From CAWUIO01 sp963922455 (GTDB lineage: Bacteria; Bacteroidota; Bacteroidia; Cytophagales; Microscillaceae), in contig CAWUIO010000127.1 in NCBI GenBank assembly GCA_963922455.1, positions 1 through 17,481 of the forward strand: a DNA stretch of 17,481 bases, in the 5' to 3' direction. Each line of letters starts with the position of its first letter. Position 1 is the first letter of the stretch. The translations under genes were made by a program, and so were the position numbers. The notes below the pieces were generated by a model that did not search any database, had not been told where the DNA came from, and was given only the letters and a program-made list of their open reading frames with translations. Below are positions 1 through 7,380 of the stretch, piece by piece.

Positions 1-50
1 GATACTCTTTCACAAACTTAACCCTTTCTTTTTTTCTTAATGCAATGGCA

Positions 51-67
51 TTGGGGGGCAGCCCCAA
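51..67. repeat. GC-rich hairpin, solitary arm of the interspersed repeat
   Basis: TTGGGG and CCCCAA arms surround a 5-nt loop just past the 3' end of the LpxR-like gene. On the minus strand it reads TTGGGGCTGCCCCCC, matching the outer arm of the repeat copy that starts near 13724. The conserved core of that repeat is not found within the 50 bases available on the other side, so this is a solo arm or a chance hairpin. It has no T-run, so I do not call it a terminator. Confidence 0.35.
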
Positions 68-79
68 GATAGAATATAT

Positions 80-1078
80 CTAAAACCTAAATGACCACTG
101 TATACTTCCAAAAACAGTAGCTTTGTTTCCTTCAATTTCCGGGCTGTACCGCTGAGCTATGAACCTGTAGCTGCTTTTTTCTCGAGCATAGACTAAGCCT
201 AGCTGCTGCCCAGTGAGCCAGGATCTAGCTTCTTCTACAAAAGGGCTCTCGATATCCCATATACTTCCCTCAATCAGGGTATTATGTTCTACCCTACGTA
301 CTGAAAAAGCAAGTATTGCAAATATTTCGTGCCTTTTACTGAGGCTGGTTTCTTGTGGATACAGGTCGGGCCGAGAAAGGCGGCTATTGGTATAAGCTGA
401 GGAGGAAAGTGGGTTGATTTTTCCCAGCCGGAGGCCAATAGTTTGCTCTATATCTTGAAAGATAGTGCCTAATTGAAGACTAGTTTCTGAATTTAAATCG
501 CTCCAAGAAGCCAGTTGCCAATTATGTAGATAGCAAACTTGAAGATTGGCTCCCAATTCATTAGAAATTTGCGTGTCCCAGCCGCGAGGGGTAGGAAAGC
601 CTATGATGCTATGCAAGCCCTTCTGTATATCTTCAGCGATAGACCAAGGACCTGTGGATCCCAATTCAAGTTTTAAAAACAAGCGATTGTGTGTTTTTGG
701 ATATATTTCCCAAGACATGCCGGCAAAAAGCCAACCTGCGTAGGGCCGGTCCAGATCTCGTATCCGAGTCTTGTTAATCTTGCTTGGGGTGTAAATATTT
801 TGTCCCAGAAACCAAGTTAAGATCTGTTTTGAAGTCTTTTTAGGCACGTCCTGATTACTTGTGTTCTGCTTAGAGGGGATGAGTTTGCGAAAATAGATGT
901 GAGCTCCATTGGTATAATATCGATCTATATTGCTGAACAGATAAGCATCATTATCCGATCGGATGATAATCTCGTAGCGTAATTGTCGGGATGACAGTTT
1001 AGGCTTTTCCTGAGACCAAGCTGTTTGAAAACTAGTAGCCAGAAAAAGAGTGCACGTTAGGGTGATGAGGAGCTTCAA
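80..1078 (-). CDS. LpxR-family lipid A deacylase (DUF2219), outer-membrane
   Basis: A 332-residue exported protein. The first ~22 residues are a signal peptide with a hydrophobic core at 4-16 and a polar AWSQ end. The mature part has the hallmarks of the LpxR/DUF2219 family: SDNDAYLF followed by DRYYTNG at 41-58, DRPYAGWLFAG at 110-120, a GPWSIAEDIQKGLHSIIG stretch at 143-160 and RGWDTQ at 165-170. In Salmonella LpxR, a 12-strand beta barrel that removes the 3'-acyloxyacyl chain of lipid A, Asn9, Asp10 and His122 are catalytic. Asn43, Asp44 and His156 here keep the same spacing (offset 34). The chain ends in SFRF, a terminal Phe as in many barrel proteins. It lies 135 bp downstream of the lectin gene on the same strand, possibly co-transcribed. 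The actual lipid A substrate in this organism is unknown. Confidence 0.85.
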   Translation of the reverse strand: MKLLITLTCTLFLATSFQTAWSQEKPKLSSRQLRYEIIIRSDNDAYLFSNIDRYYTNGAHIYFRKLIPSKQNTSNQDVPKKTSKQILTWFLGQNIYTPSKINKTRIRDLDRPYAGWLFAGMSWEIYPKTHNRLFLKLELGSTGPWSIAEDIQKGLHSIIGFPTPRGWDTQISNELGANLQVCYLHNWQLASWSDLNSETSLQLGTIFQDIEQTIGLRLGKINPLSSSAYTNSRLSRPDLYPQETSLSKRHEIFAILAFSVRRVEHNTLIEGSIWDIESPFVEEARSWLTGQQLGLVYAREKSSYRFIAQRYSPEIEGNKATVFGSIQWSFRF

Positions 1079-1213
1079 CTTTCACAAAAAATAGGCGATG
1101 GGACCTTGCTTTTGATATGATAAACTACGCTTTTTATTTTTAGTTACCTCTGATTACCCAAAAAAGTTCATAAAAACCAGTTTTGAATGATTAAGTGCTA
1201 AGATTAAGTTTTC

Positions 1214-1987
1214 TTATTTGGCGTCTTCATCGTCTTGATTAGGTTCCGTAGGGGTATTCTGAGCCCATCGTTTTAAGCAGAAATATTGAAGGTTATGTTT
1301 GCGCCCGGTTGAGGCAGTAAAGCCCCAAATTGCCTGGGTTTGGCCTTCAAAAACGTCATTTACCAAATCAACCTTTCCCTGATACACAATGACACCATCT
1401 AGAAATACGGTAATCTTTTGTACATCCGCTTCCCAACGGAAACGAAAATTGTGTAAATAGCCATCTTCTAAGTTGAAGGCTTCATCCCGGTTGTTCCAGT
1501 AACGCTCGTGATAATTGGTGCCTCCGCTTAAGAAGGCTACGTGATCACAGCTGGGGTCATTTTGACGATAATTTTGGTAGGTATCAAATTCAATGGCTAC
1601 TGAAGGAGCTATATAATTACCCCCTATATAGTTTTTGCTCCAACGTCCGTATCCCATGCACTCGCCCCAGGTACCAAATGCGTCAAAACCTCGGGTATCA
1701 TTATGAACTACAAAAGTAATCCCATCGGCCCCTTCATCTTTATCGCCTAAGAAGATATCAAATTCAATCTCAAAAAAACTGGCCAGATTTAGCTTTGTAG
1801 TGTGGTATGCCAGCCCTTCCATGTACTGTACGTCTGGGGTAAGTTGAATGCAGTCGTTTGGCATTTTCTCGGCACTTCCCATCAAACGGAATGTTGGTGT
1901 TCCGGTATAATTGGTTAATTCTGTTGACTGAGCATAGCACCCCAGGGAAAGAATAAGCAAGAATAAACAATGTAGTAATACTTTCAT
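1214..1987 (-). CDS. Secreted bacterial L-type (legume-like) lectin-domain protein
   Basis: A 257-residue protein. It has a signal peptide (hydrophobic residues 4-15; likely cleavage after CYA at 17-19) followed by one lectin-fold domain. Diagnostic stretches are GADGITFVVHND at 86-97, AIEFDTYQN at 131-139 followed by NDPSCDHVAF at 143-152, and the closing WGFTASTG at 221-228. In legume and L-type lectins these positions carry the carbohydrate- and calcium-binding Asp and Asn residues; Asp88 and Asp135 fit. Cys110, Cys147 and others could form disulfides in the envelope. The tail (245-257) is short, acidic and disordered. No T9SS sorting domain or other module follows, although bacterial L-type lectin domains in this phylum are often part of much larger adhesins. 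The sugar bound cannot be predicted. The LpxR-like gene follows downstream on the same strand. Confidence 0.82.
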   Translation of the reverse strand: MKVLLHCLFLLILSLGCYAQSTELTNYTGTPTFRLMGSAEKMPNDCIQLTPDVQYMEGLAYHTTKLNLASFFEIEFDIFLGDKDEGADGITFVVHNDTRGFDAFGTWGECMGYGRWSKNYIGGNYIAPSVAIEFDTYQNYRQNDPSCDHVAFLSGGTNYHERYWNNRDEAFNLEDGYLHNFRFRWEADVQKITVFLDGVIVYQGKVDLVNDVFEGQTQAIWGFTASTGRKHNLQYFCLKRWAQNTPTEPNQDDEDAK

Positions 1988-2212
1988 GGTACAGGATTTC
2001 TTCTTGGTTGATAATTACATACTTAAGGTACAAAATAATTGGGAAAAGAGAGTACTAGGAAAGGGCCAAGTCAAGATAATAATCCTATTTAACTCATACT
2101 GAACAATAAACCTATTTTGGAACCCCTTATTATGCCAATTAACTTGGAATTGCGGTTGAACTTAGAGAGTTGATTTACTAATATTTGTTAGAGAATAGCA
2201 TTAAGGCAATAT

Positions 2213-2261
2213 TTGGCATGTTCTGAGGGCAAGAACTATAGATAATCATGCCAATTTTTTT
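2213..2261 (+). terminator. Branched hairpin with T-tract (terminator or tiny RNA 3' end)
   Basis: TTGGCATG (2213-2220) pairs perfectly with CATGCCAA (2247-2254) and is followed at once by seven Ts. An inner GTTCT/AGAAC hairpin lies inside the loop. Only the plus strand has the T-tract. No plus-strand gene lies upstream, so either it ends an unannotated short transcript or it blocks read-through towards the opposed terminator at 2318-2349. A weak TTG plus 20-nt spacer plus TAATATTTG pattern just upstream could start such a transcript. Confidence 0.5.
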
Positions 2262-2317
2262 GTTTTTATTGTATCGATTAATCTGAAAAAATTATTAACA
2301 TTGCAGAACCGACAACA

Positions 2318-2437
2318 TAAAAAAAGTGCAGTGTTGGCAGCACTGCACTCCAAGAAGATCAAAAAGTAGGTATGCTAAGTCAAGTGTCATACTTACTTCA
2401 TAAAAGCAATGTTAATGCTTTTGTTTCTGTTTTACTA
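2318..2437 (-). ncRNA. Candidate ~120-nt small RNA with three hairpins
   Basis: On the minus strand a perfect TAGTTTTG -7 box (complement of 2443-2450) is followed by three successive hairpins. The first is AAAAGCA/TGCTTTT at 2402-2422. The second is GTAAGTATG/CATACCTAC at 2366-2396, 9 bp with one mismatch. The third is AGTGCAGTG/CACTGCACT at 2325-2349, perfect with a 7-nt loop and ending in a run of about seven Ts. That order, box then hairpins then intrinsic terminator, is the layout of a stand-alone small RNA. No good -33 TTTG is present and no known RNA family was recognised. The longest frame inside (32 codons) does not look like a protein. It is transcribed divergently from the primase-helicase gene and does not overlap it, so it is not an antisense RNA of that message. 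Confidence 0.5.
2325..2349 (-). terminator. Rho-independent terminator of the small RNA
   Basis: A 9-bp perfect stem AGTGCAGTG/CACTGCACT with a 7-nt loop is followed on the minus strand by a T-run (A-run at 2319-2325 of the plus strand). There is no T-tract on the plus strand, so it acts only in the leftward direction. Confidence 0.75.
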
Positions 2438-2489
2438 TATCGCAAAACTAATAAAAACTTTTTTATAATAAAAGATTAATTTTGCGATA
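2438..2489. promoter_or_regulatory. Palindromic divergent promoter region
   Basis: TATCGCAAAA (2438-2447) and TTTTGCGATA (2480-2489) form a perfect 10-bp inverted repeat. It extends to TATCGCAAAAyTAAT, 14 of 15 positions. Each arm contains a perfect Bacteroidota -7 box: TAATTTTG on the plus strand (2477-2484) and TAGTTTTG on the minus strand (complement of 2443-2450). The two boxes therefore face away from each other, towards the primase-helicase gene and towards the small RNA. The expected TTTG about 20 nt upstream is absent from both, which would fit activation or repression by a dimeric protein bound to the palindrome. Confidence 0.5.
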
Positions 2490-2523
2490 ATCCGACCCAG
2501 AAAGGCATTTTAACTCCTGAAAG

Positions 2524-2556
2524 TCAATAAGCTGGCAACTTGTTGATACCTTTTTT
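2524..2556 (+). promoter_or_regulatory. Leader hairpin with T6 ahead of the primase-helicase
   Basis: TCAATAAG (2524-2531) pairs with CTTGTTGA (2539-2546) in an 8-bp stem with one wobble pair and a CTGGCAA loop. After four bases comes TTTTTT (2551-2556). It lies between the plus-strand -7 box and the start codon, so it could act as an attenuator. The TCAAT...GTTGA arms and the internal AGCTGG recall the dyads of the 113-bp repeats near parB. Confidence 0.35.
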
Positions 2557-2634
2557 ATCCAGGAGTCTCTCTTGCATTAACTCCCGCTTTTGTGTTTGCA
2601 AATACACTTGATTTATCTTTAGGTATTATGAATT

Positions 2635-5600
2635 GTGCTACTGGTAAACCAAGAATTGAAACATCGGCTAGATCATGCGATTAGTCAAGATGGAGGCTTA
2701 GCTGTATTTCAGCACTACGGATTTGAGCCAAGTTCCCGGGCTCAAAAAGTCAACCCATTTCGTGAAGAAAGAACCAGCTCTTTTTACGTGGTTCAAAAAT
2801 ACGGGAAAATTATTTTTAAAGATTTTGGAGATGACCAGTTTAAAGGTGATTGCCGGAAGTTTGTCCAGCTCTATGAACAGGTAGACTATCGAAGATCTTT
2901 TGAGATTCTGTGTTATATCTATCAATTGGACTCAACAATCCAGGTCTCTACTTCCCAGCCTTCCTTTCGTAAAGTTGCTCCCAAATCCAAGAAAAGAACC
3001 CTTAACAAACAAAAGGAACTTTTATCTATTGAATTGGATAGACCAAATACAAAAGAACTAGCTTACTGGAAAACAAAAGGTAACGTGGACCCGGATACTC
3101 TTCAAGAAAATGGGGTACAAGCAGTCCGTTCTTTTAGTATTAAAGACCAAACCGGAAGAACTAGGCATTTCCAGAATTTAAATTTCGTTTTTGCTTATGA
3201 GATTGTCCCTCTGAAAGCGTATAAGCTATATATGCCCTTGGCTGAACATCGGGTGTATAGCCGCTCTAAAACGGTTTTCTTGCCTAGTTTAGCCCCGGCC
3301 CGAGAGGTTTTTGGCGAGACTTACAATTATAGCTTTGGTATTGATACACTAGATCCCAAGCAGCCCTTTTTGCTTTGTGCCGGTGAGGCAGACTGCCTGG
3401 CTTTAAAATCAGCGGGCTATAATGCCTTCACCCTAGGAGATGAGCGAAGTAAAATCCCTTCTTCAGTTTTAGACCTACTGCGCCAAAGAGGATTAAATCC
3501 TGAGGAATCGAGCCATGCGGTCTTATACGATACGGATTTCACTGGTTTGCAGGCCTCTAGCCGGTTGGCAAAACAGCATAACTACTTACAGTTAATACTT
3601 CCTAAGCTCCCTAAACAATTCAAAAGAGAAGAGCCAAAGCCTAAGCAAAACGATGTTTGTGATTATTTGCAAGCCTATGGCCTGGATGTGTCTTTTAAGG
3701 TACTCCTTTCGCAAAGTGTTTTTCAAAACTCTGATTATGAGTTGAAATACACGCCAACTTTTTATTTAGAAAAGCACCTCTCCGAAAGAGTTGAGGAGCT
3801 AGTAGAATGCATAAAGCAGTACAAACGTATACAAATTGATGCCAACGCCGGAGCTGGTAAAACCTTCACCATGCTCAAAGAGATCCCAGAACACTTTGAT
3901 TCTCCTATATTGTTTGCTGTTCCTTTCGCTATCCAAGTAGAACAAATAGAAAGAGAATACGCTCAAAATGACTCCTCTTTGGCTTGTTTCTGTAACTCTA
4001 AGTTAAATAATATGTCGGATGATGCCTGGAATAGTCTTGGACAATCGCTGGCTAAAATCAATATCTGCACATATGACCGGATCAAGCAGGTATTTCATAA
4101 AATGCAAGAGCATTTTGGCAAAGCGCCCCATGTAATCATCGATGAAAGCCATTTACTGACCAGTGAATACGGATATCGGACCAGGGCCATACAAGATGTT
4201 CTGGAGGTATGTCAAGGAGCAAATAGGGTAATTTATCTCTCGGCCACTCCTGATTATAGCCTTTGTAAATTCTCAGGCTTCCGCTTGGTACGCTTTCGGA
4301 GAAGAAAAAACCCTAAAATAATGCTGCGGTCCATTGACTATACACACAAGCCTAAGCAATCTATCCTGCAGATCCTTTTAAAAGAACGTAAACGCCAGTT
4401 ACAAAATCCTGGAACCATCAAGCCCATTATTGTCCGCCTTAATAATAAAACTTTAGCTAAGCTGATCGCTCAACTTCTCCTAGAACAAGGCCTTTACAAG
4501 AAAGGGGAAATAGATTTTGTATTCAGTGAAAAACGGAAAGGCCTGGATACTCCAGCCAAAGATAGCATTATCCGGGAAGCGCAAATTCCTGAGCAGGTTC
4601 AACTCCTGTTTGTCACGGCCTGCTTTGATTGTGGGATCAATATTCAAAACAAAGCCATCGACAAACTGATAAATTTTGAAACCCGTTATACTGATAACTG
4701 TAAAGACACCTTTAAGCAGCTTATTGCCCGGTTCAGAAAACTAAGCTGCCTCGAAGTATGGAATTGCAAGCCCCTAAGCCGTAAGGGCCTACCCCCCTTA
4801 CGTTCCAAAGAAAGGCTTTATCAAAGCTTATTAAGAGATGCTGAAAATAAGCGGAACCTTTTGCCCTATAACGATGTCCCTTTTCAAGAAACCATCCAAA
4901 AGAGGCTTCAAGATATTCACCGCTTTGGCTTAAATACCCCCCGAACGCCAAGATATATCAAGGGCAATCGGGATATTTCGGCCATTCACAAGCTTTTGTC
5001 TTGGGATCCAGAGACCAACACCTACCCTATCAATTACAATTACATCCGTTTTGTATTGAAAGATTATGAGAGAAAAGGGCTATGCAGTGAGCAGTTTTAC
5101 CAAGAACTATCCGAAGAAATTCCGGATCTTACCTGGCAGTCCCAAGATGTTTTTGAGCCCAGCACCGATAAAATGAGTAAAGAACTGCTCAAACTCCAAG
5201 AAGATGAAAAACAACTTCGTAAAAATAAAATCAGCCTGGTTGCTGAGTGGATTCGTCAGCAAGCCCGGGAGTTTTTTGAGGGAGTCTACCATGAATACTG
5301 CGATGTACACTTACGCCAGAAAATCCAAAAGGCATTTATCATCAATCCAGCCCACAAAGTACCCTTACAATCCTTATTTTTCAACTTCTTGGATACGTAC
5401 CCGGGGCTATCCGATGCTGCCATAGCTTTTAAAGATTGGGATGTTACCCAATTTGACGAGGTGATTTTAGAACTGAGTCACCGGTACTTCTACTTAAAAG
5501 ACCTCTTAATCCCTCGCACTAAAATTCCGGACTTATTGATAGAATATGCAGATGATGTCCATTTTGGGCACTTGAGTAAACTATTAAATAATCAAATCGG

Positions 5601-6342
5601 ACTTTTGGCCCGCCGGGTGAGTGCTGATAAGTTTACTGAATTAATTCCCGACGCCAGGTATCGAGAAAACATTCACTTTCTTGAGCTCTTGCAAGAGTAC
5701 TTCAAAGATCCCATAAGTATATGCTATCGTCAGAAAAAAAGCCTGCGTTTTCTCCGCAAGAAAGAATCTTTACAGTACGATGTGAAACTAATCAAGTACC
5801 AGCAAAGAAATCTCATACTAACCCTCCAGGACCTCTTACAGCAACAAATACAGGGAGTCCGCAATAAATCCCGAGTAAGAGACTTAAAGCGACGCTACCG
5901 CACTCTAGGCCGGAAGCGCAAGCGACTAGAGCTTAAACTAAATAAAGCCCATATGGATTATCAGAAAAGCCTCACGATTGGCATAGAAATTAATGAATTG
6001 TCCAAACTTGTCAATCAATTAAGGCCTCATTATTCTGATTATCAAGGTCCAAGGGCCAATTATCGCTTGATAAGCAGTTTATTCCATACCAAAGTACTAA
6101 AGAGGCGGGCTTACTCCGGCAAGGAAGATATCACCGCAGCGGATAATATCCCAGAACAATACATCGTTGAAATTGGACAGCCTCTTTCCTTTAATCAGGC
6201 ATTAGCTCAGCTTGGCTTCACATTGCCAGAGCAAATTGAATATGAACAATATCTCCACTATCAACTAACGCTTGACTGTGGAGATACGCTACCAAACCGG
6301 GCAAAAAATCAATTGGGTGCGACTCAATCTACTATAGCATGA
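2635..6342 (+). CDS. Toprim primase / SF2 helicase fusion, replicon replication protein
   Basis: A 1235-residue protein with three recognisable parts. Residues 25-80 resemble the CHC2 zinc-binding domain of DnaG-type primases (NPFREERTSSF and a downstream KDFGD...KFVQ), but the zinc Cys/His ligands are missing. A Toprim domain follows, with GEADCLAL at 250-257 (catalytic Glu251) and DTD at 299-301. A superfamily-2 helicase core comes next: Walker A ANAGAGKT at 403-410, DESH at 503-506, SAT at 536-538, VTACFDCGINI near 660-670 and QLIARFRK at 695-702. The remaining ~530 residues are basic and partly coiled-coil (about 1045-1110) and match nothing I know. Priming and unwinding of replicon DNA is inferred. 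The start is uncertain: an in-frame TGA at 2629-2631 leaves GTG 2635 (or ATT 2632), while an ATG at 2628 better placed after AGG is out of frame. The only plus-strand promoter candidate is TAATTTTG at 2477. Confidence 0.8.
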   Translation: MLLVNQELKHRLDHAISQDGGLAVFQHYGFEPSSRAQKVNPFREERTSSFYVVQKYGKIIFKDFGDDQFKGDCRKFVQLYEQVDYRRSFEILCYIYQLDSTIQVSTSQPSFRKVAPKSKKRTLNKQKELLSIELDRPNTKELAYWKTKGNVDPDTLQENGVQAVRSFSIKDQTGRTRHFQNLNFVFAYEIVPLKAYKLYMPLAEHRVYSRSKTVFLPSLAPAREVFGETYNYSFGIDTLDPKQPFLLCAGEADCLALKSAGYNAFTLGDERSKIPSSVLDLLRQRGLNPEESSHAVLYDTDFTGLQASSRLAKQHNYLQLILPKLPKQFKREEPKPKQNDVCDYLQAYGLDVSFKVLLSQSVFQNSDYELKYTPTFYLEKHLSERVEELVECIKQYKRIQIDANAGAGKTFTMLKEIPEHFDSPILFAVPFAIQVEQIEREYAQNDSSLACFCNSKLNNMSDDAWNSLGQSLAKINICTYDRIKQVFHKMQEHFGKAPHVIIDESHLLTSEYGYRTRAIQDVLEVCQGANRVIYLSATPDYSLCKFSGFRLVRFRRRKNPKIMLRSIDYTHKPKQSILQILLKERKRQLQNPGTIKPIIVRLNNKTLAKLIAQLLLEQGLYKKGEIDFVFSEKRKGLDTPAKDSIIREAQIPEQVQLLFVTACFDCGINIQNKAIDKLINFETRYTDNCKDTFKQLIARFRKLSCLEVWNCKPLSRKGLPPLRSKERLYQSLLRDAENKRNLLPYNDVPFQETIQKRLQDIHRFGLNTPRTPRYIKGNRDISAIHKLLSWDPETNTYPINYNYIRFVLKDYERKGLCSEQFYQELSEEIPDLTWQSQDVFEPSTDKMSKELLKLQEDEKQLRKNKISLVAEWIRQQAREFFEGVYHEYCDVHLRQKIQKAFIINPAHKVPLQSLFFNFLDTYPGLSDAAIAFKDWDVTQFDEVILELSHRYFYLKDLLIPRTKIPDLLIEYADDVHFGHLSKLLNNQIGLLARRVSADKFTELIPDARYRENIHFLELLQEYFKDPISICYRQKKSLRFLRKKESLQYDVKLIKYQQRNLILTLQDLLQQQIQGVRNKSRVRDLKRRYRTLGRKRKRLELKLNKAHMDYQKSLTIGIEINELSKLVNQLRPHYSDYQGPRANYRLISSLFHTKVLKRRAYSGKEDITAADNIPEQYIVEIGQPLSFNQALAQLGFTLPEQIEYEQYLHYQLTLDCGDTLPNRAKNQLGATQSTIA

Positions 6343-6400
6343 TCATGTCGAATTCAATACATACCCGATTCAATCGCTTTTTTGCCTATTAAAAGCCATA

Positions 6401-6531
6401 AGGGGCTTCCCCGCGTTAGAGCATACTTACTTTAAAGAATGGCCCTTGCCGCGCGGGTCGGGCTTTCGCTACTCGCTGCCTTTCCCCGCAGGGCCTACAC
6501 GAGCTCAAACAGGCCGCTCTATCCCTAAGCC
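6401..6531 (+). repeat. GC-rich interspersed repeat, copy A
   Basis: The copy starts with a self-complementary arm AGGGGCTTCCCCGCG (6401-6415). A ~36-nt unshared loop follows, then GCGCGGGTCGGGC and a conserved core (TTTCGCTACTCGCTGC, TTTCCCCGCAGG, CACGAGCTCAAACAGGCCG) ending in CTCTATCCCTAAGCC. CCCGCG (6410-6415) can pair with CGCGGG (6452-6457) around the variable loop. It lies just past the primase-helicase stop. Copies B-D are at 8190-8322, 13724-13852 and 15827-15957. Confidence 0.85.
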
Positions 6532-6641
6532 ATTCTCTTGAGGAGGTGGCTCCGTGTTAATTTGAGCGAATATTTCCCATTATTGGAACATAAAGGGAAG
6601 TATTGAATACGTAAATAGCTGACATGCAGAAACTTGCCATA

Positions 6642-6754
6642 TTGGTACATTATTGGTCAATTAGTTAATCAGTTGAGATTAAGACTCAATGCATAGCTGG
6701 TTGAAGAATGTTCCAAAAAGGCTCGTTTCCGGGAAGAAGCGAGCTTTTTTTATG
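6642..6754 (+). repeat. 113-bp structured direct repeat, copy 1
   Basis: Identical to 8677-8789 except for one base (C at 6744, T at 8779). It contains two tandem dyads, TCAAT-N10-GTTGA (6657-6676) and TCAAT-GCATAGCTG-GTTGA (6686-6704), and ends in an intrinsic terminator. CTCAA at 6685-6689 could instead pair with TTGAG at 6673-6677, so two exclusive folds are possible. The near-perfect identity over non-coding DNA suggests recent duplication, gene conversion or strong constraint. Confidence 0.9.
6716..6751 (+). terminator. Rho-independent terminator in 113-bp copy 1
   Basis: GCTCGTTTC (6721-6729) pairs with GAAGCGAGC (6736-6744) around a 6-nt loop and is followed by seven Ts. AAAAAGG upstream gives a T-rich tail on the minus strand too, so it can work in both directions. 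It could end the primase-helicase transcript. Confidence 0.75.
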
Positions 6755-6837
6755 GGGTACTCAGTGACAATAATACCACCTTAGAGTCCTTTTAGAGGAA
6801 GCAGTTATGAGTTAGTCAACTAAAAAGGAAAACCTAT

Positions 6838-7242
6838 ATGGGACGGATCCCTAAGCACACAAAGCAAACAGCCGATGGACCTTTTGAAGCAATCCAGATT
6901 CGGGGAGATGGTATTGCTGAGGTTTGTATACAATCACATCATAGGCTGGAACCCTCTGACATCATCCACTTAGTCAGCAATCTATACGAACTAGATCCTA
7001 GCCGAGAAAACACAAAGATTATAATCAAGTCGGACGCAAAAAATCCACTAAGCCAGGAAGCTCGTCTTTTTTTATCTAATTGCTCGAGCATCCGAGCAGC
7101 AGCTTTGGTGGTATCAAAAAAAACGCGTCGTTTATGGTCTATTCCTCGGCTTTTCAAAAGAAGAAAATCAGGTTCTTGTGCTTTACAGGATTTTAATTCT
7201 TCAGAACTAGGGGAAAGGTGGTTAGAAATGCAGCCAGACTAA
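6838..7242 (+). CDS. Small STAS-like protein (DUF7793-type)
   Basis: A 134-residue soluble protein without signal or membrane segments. The middle (about 35-105) looks like the STAS-like DUF7793 family common in Bacteroidota. A helix (DIIHLVSNLYEL) leads into a strand KIIIKSD, then PLSQEARLFLS, then AAALVVSKKTRRLW, and the C-terminus GERWLE resembles the family's closing helix. Members are small and of unknown role; by analogy with SpoIIAA folds they may be protein-interaction switches. A good ribosome-binding stretch (AAAAAGGA, about 10 nt upstream) supports the ATG. The gene stands alone on the plus strand between repeat elements, convergent with the 116-residue gene, whose minus-strand terminator lies at 7301-7329. 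Confidence 0.6.
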   Translation: MGRIPKHTKQTADGPFEAIQIRGDGIAEVCIQSHHRLEPSDIIHLVSNLYELDPSRENTKIIIKSDAKNPLSQEARLFLSNCSSIRAAALVVSKKTRRLWSIPRLFKRRKSGSCALQDFNSSELGERWLEMQPD

Positions 7243-7300
7243 TGAAAGAAGACCTGGTTTTGGAGATTGGAATTTTATTAGATATATTTGTTTATACCTC

Positions 7301-7329
7301 AAAAAAAACCGATCTGAAATTCAGACCGG
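7301..7329 (-). terminator. Terminator of the 116-aa gene
   Basis: On the minus strand CCGGTCTGAA pairs with TTCAGATCGG (one G-U pair) and is followed by eight Ts (A-run 7301-7308). It sits about 50 bp past the stop codon of the 116-residue gene. Confidence 0.75.
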
Positions 7330-7380
7330 CTTTCCGAAACGGGATTCAAAAACAACTGACTAGGTAGATTTTTTTATATT

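Larger units (their letters stand above)
1988..2634. other. 650-bp non-coding region with RNA-like elements
   Basis: No convincing protein gene lies between the lectin start and the primase-helicase start. The region contains a plus-strand terminator-like hairpin (2213-2261), a minus-strand small RNA candidate (2318-2437), a palindrome with two divergent TAnnTTTG boxes (2438-2489) and a leader hairpin followed by six Ts (2524-2556). These are listed separately. The stretch 2034-2190 shows nothing I can support. Confidence 0.7.
6343..6837. other. Non-coding gap with repeat copy A and 113-bp element 1
   Basis: No protein gene is seen. The gap holds one copy of the GC-rich interspersed repeat (6401-6531) and the first 113-bp structured element with its terminator (6642-6754). 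Between them, GAGGAG and TTGAGCGAA motifs (about 6540-6574) also occur upstream of the second 113-bp element (about 8560-8578). So the duplicated unit is probably near 220 bp, with a diverged middle. Confidence 0.65.

Noticed and set aside
1770..2033. Minus-strand open frame overlapping the lectin gene start
   Set aside because: It is out of frame with a clear signal-peptide lectin gene and has no recognisable features.
1986..2100. Promoter of the lectin gene
   Set aside because: A TTATTTTG near-match exists about 30-40 bp upstream, but the nearest TTG is 28 nt further, outside the normal spacing, so I did not annotate it.
2319..2400. 32-codon frame (starting ATGACACTT) inside the small-RNA candidate
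   Set aside because: No ribosome-binding site; it runs through the terminator stem and has an unlikely composition.
6642..6754. tRNA or tRNA 3' end as an integration site in the 113-bp repeat
   Set aside because: No acceptor/T-arm pattern (GGTTCRA with flanking 5-bp stem) or CCA end. The hairpins fit a terminator element instead.
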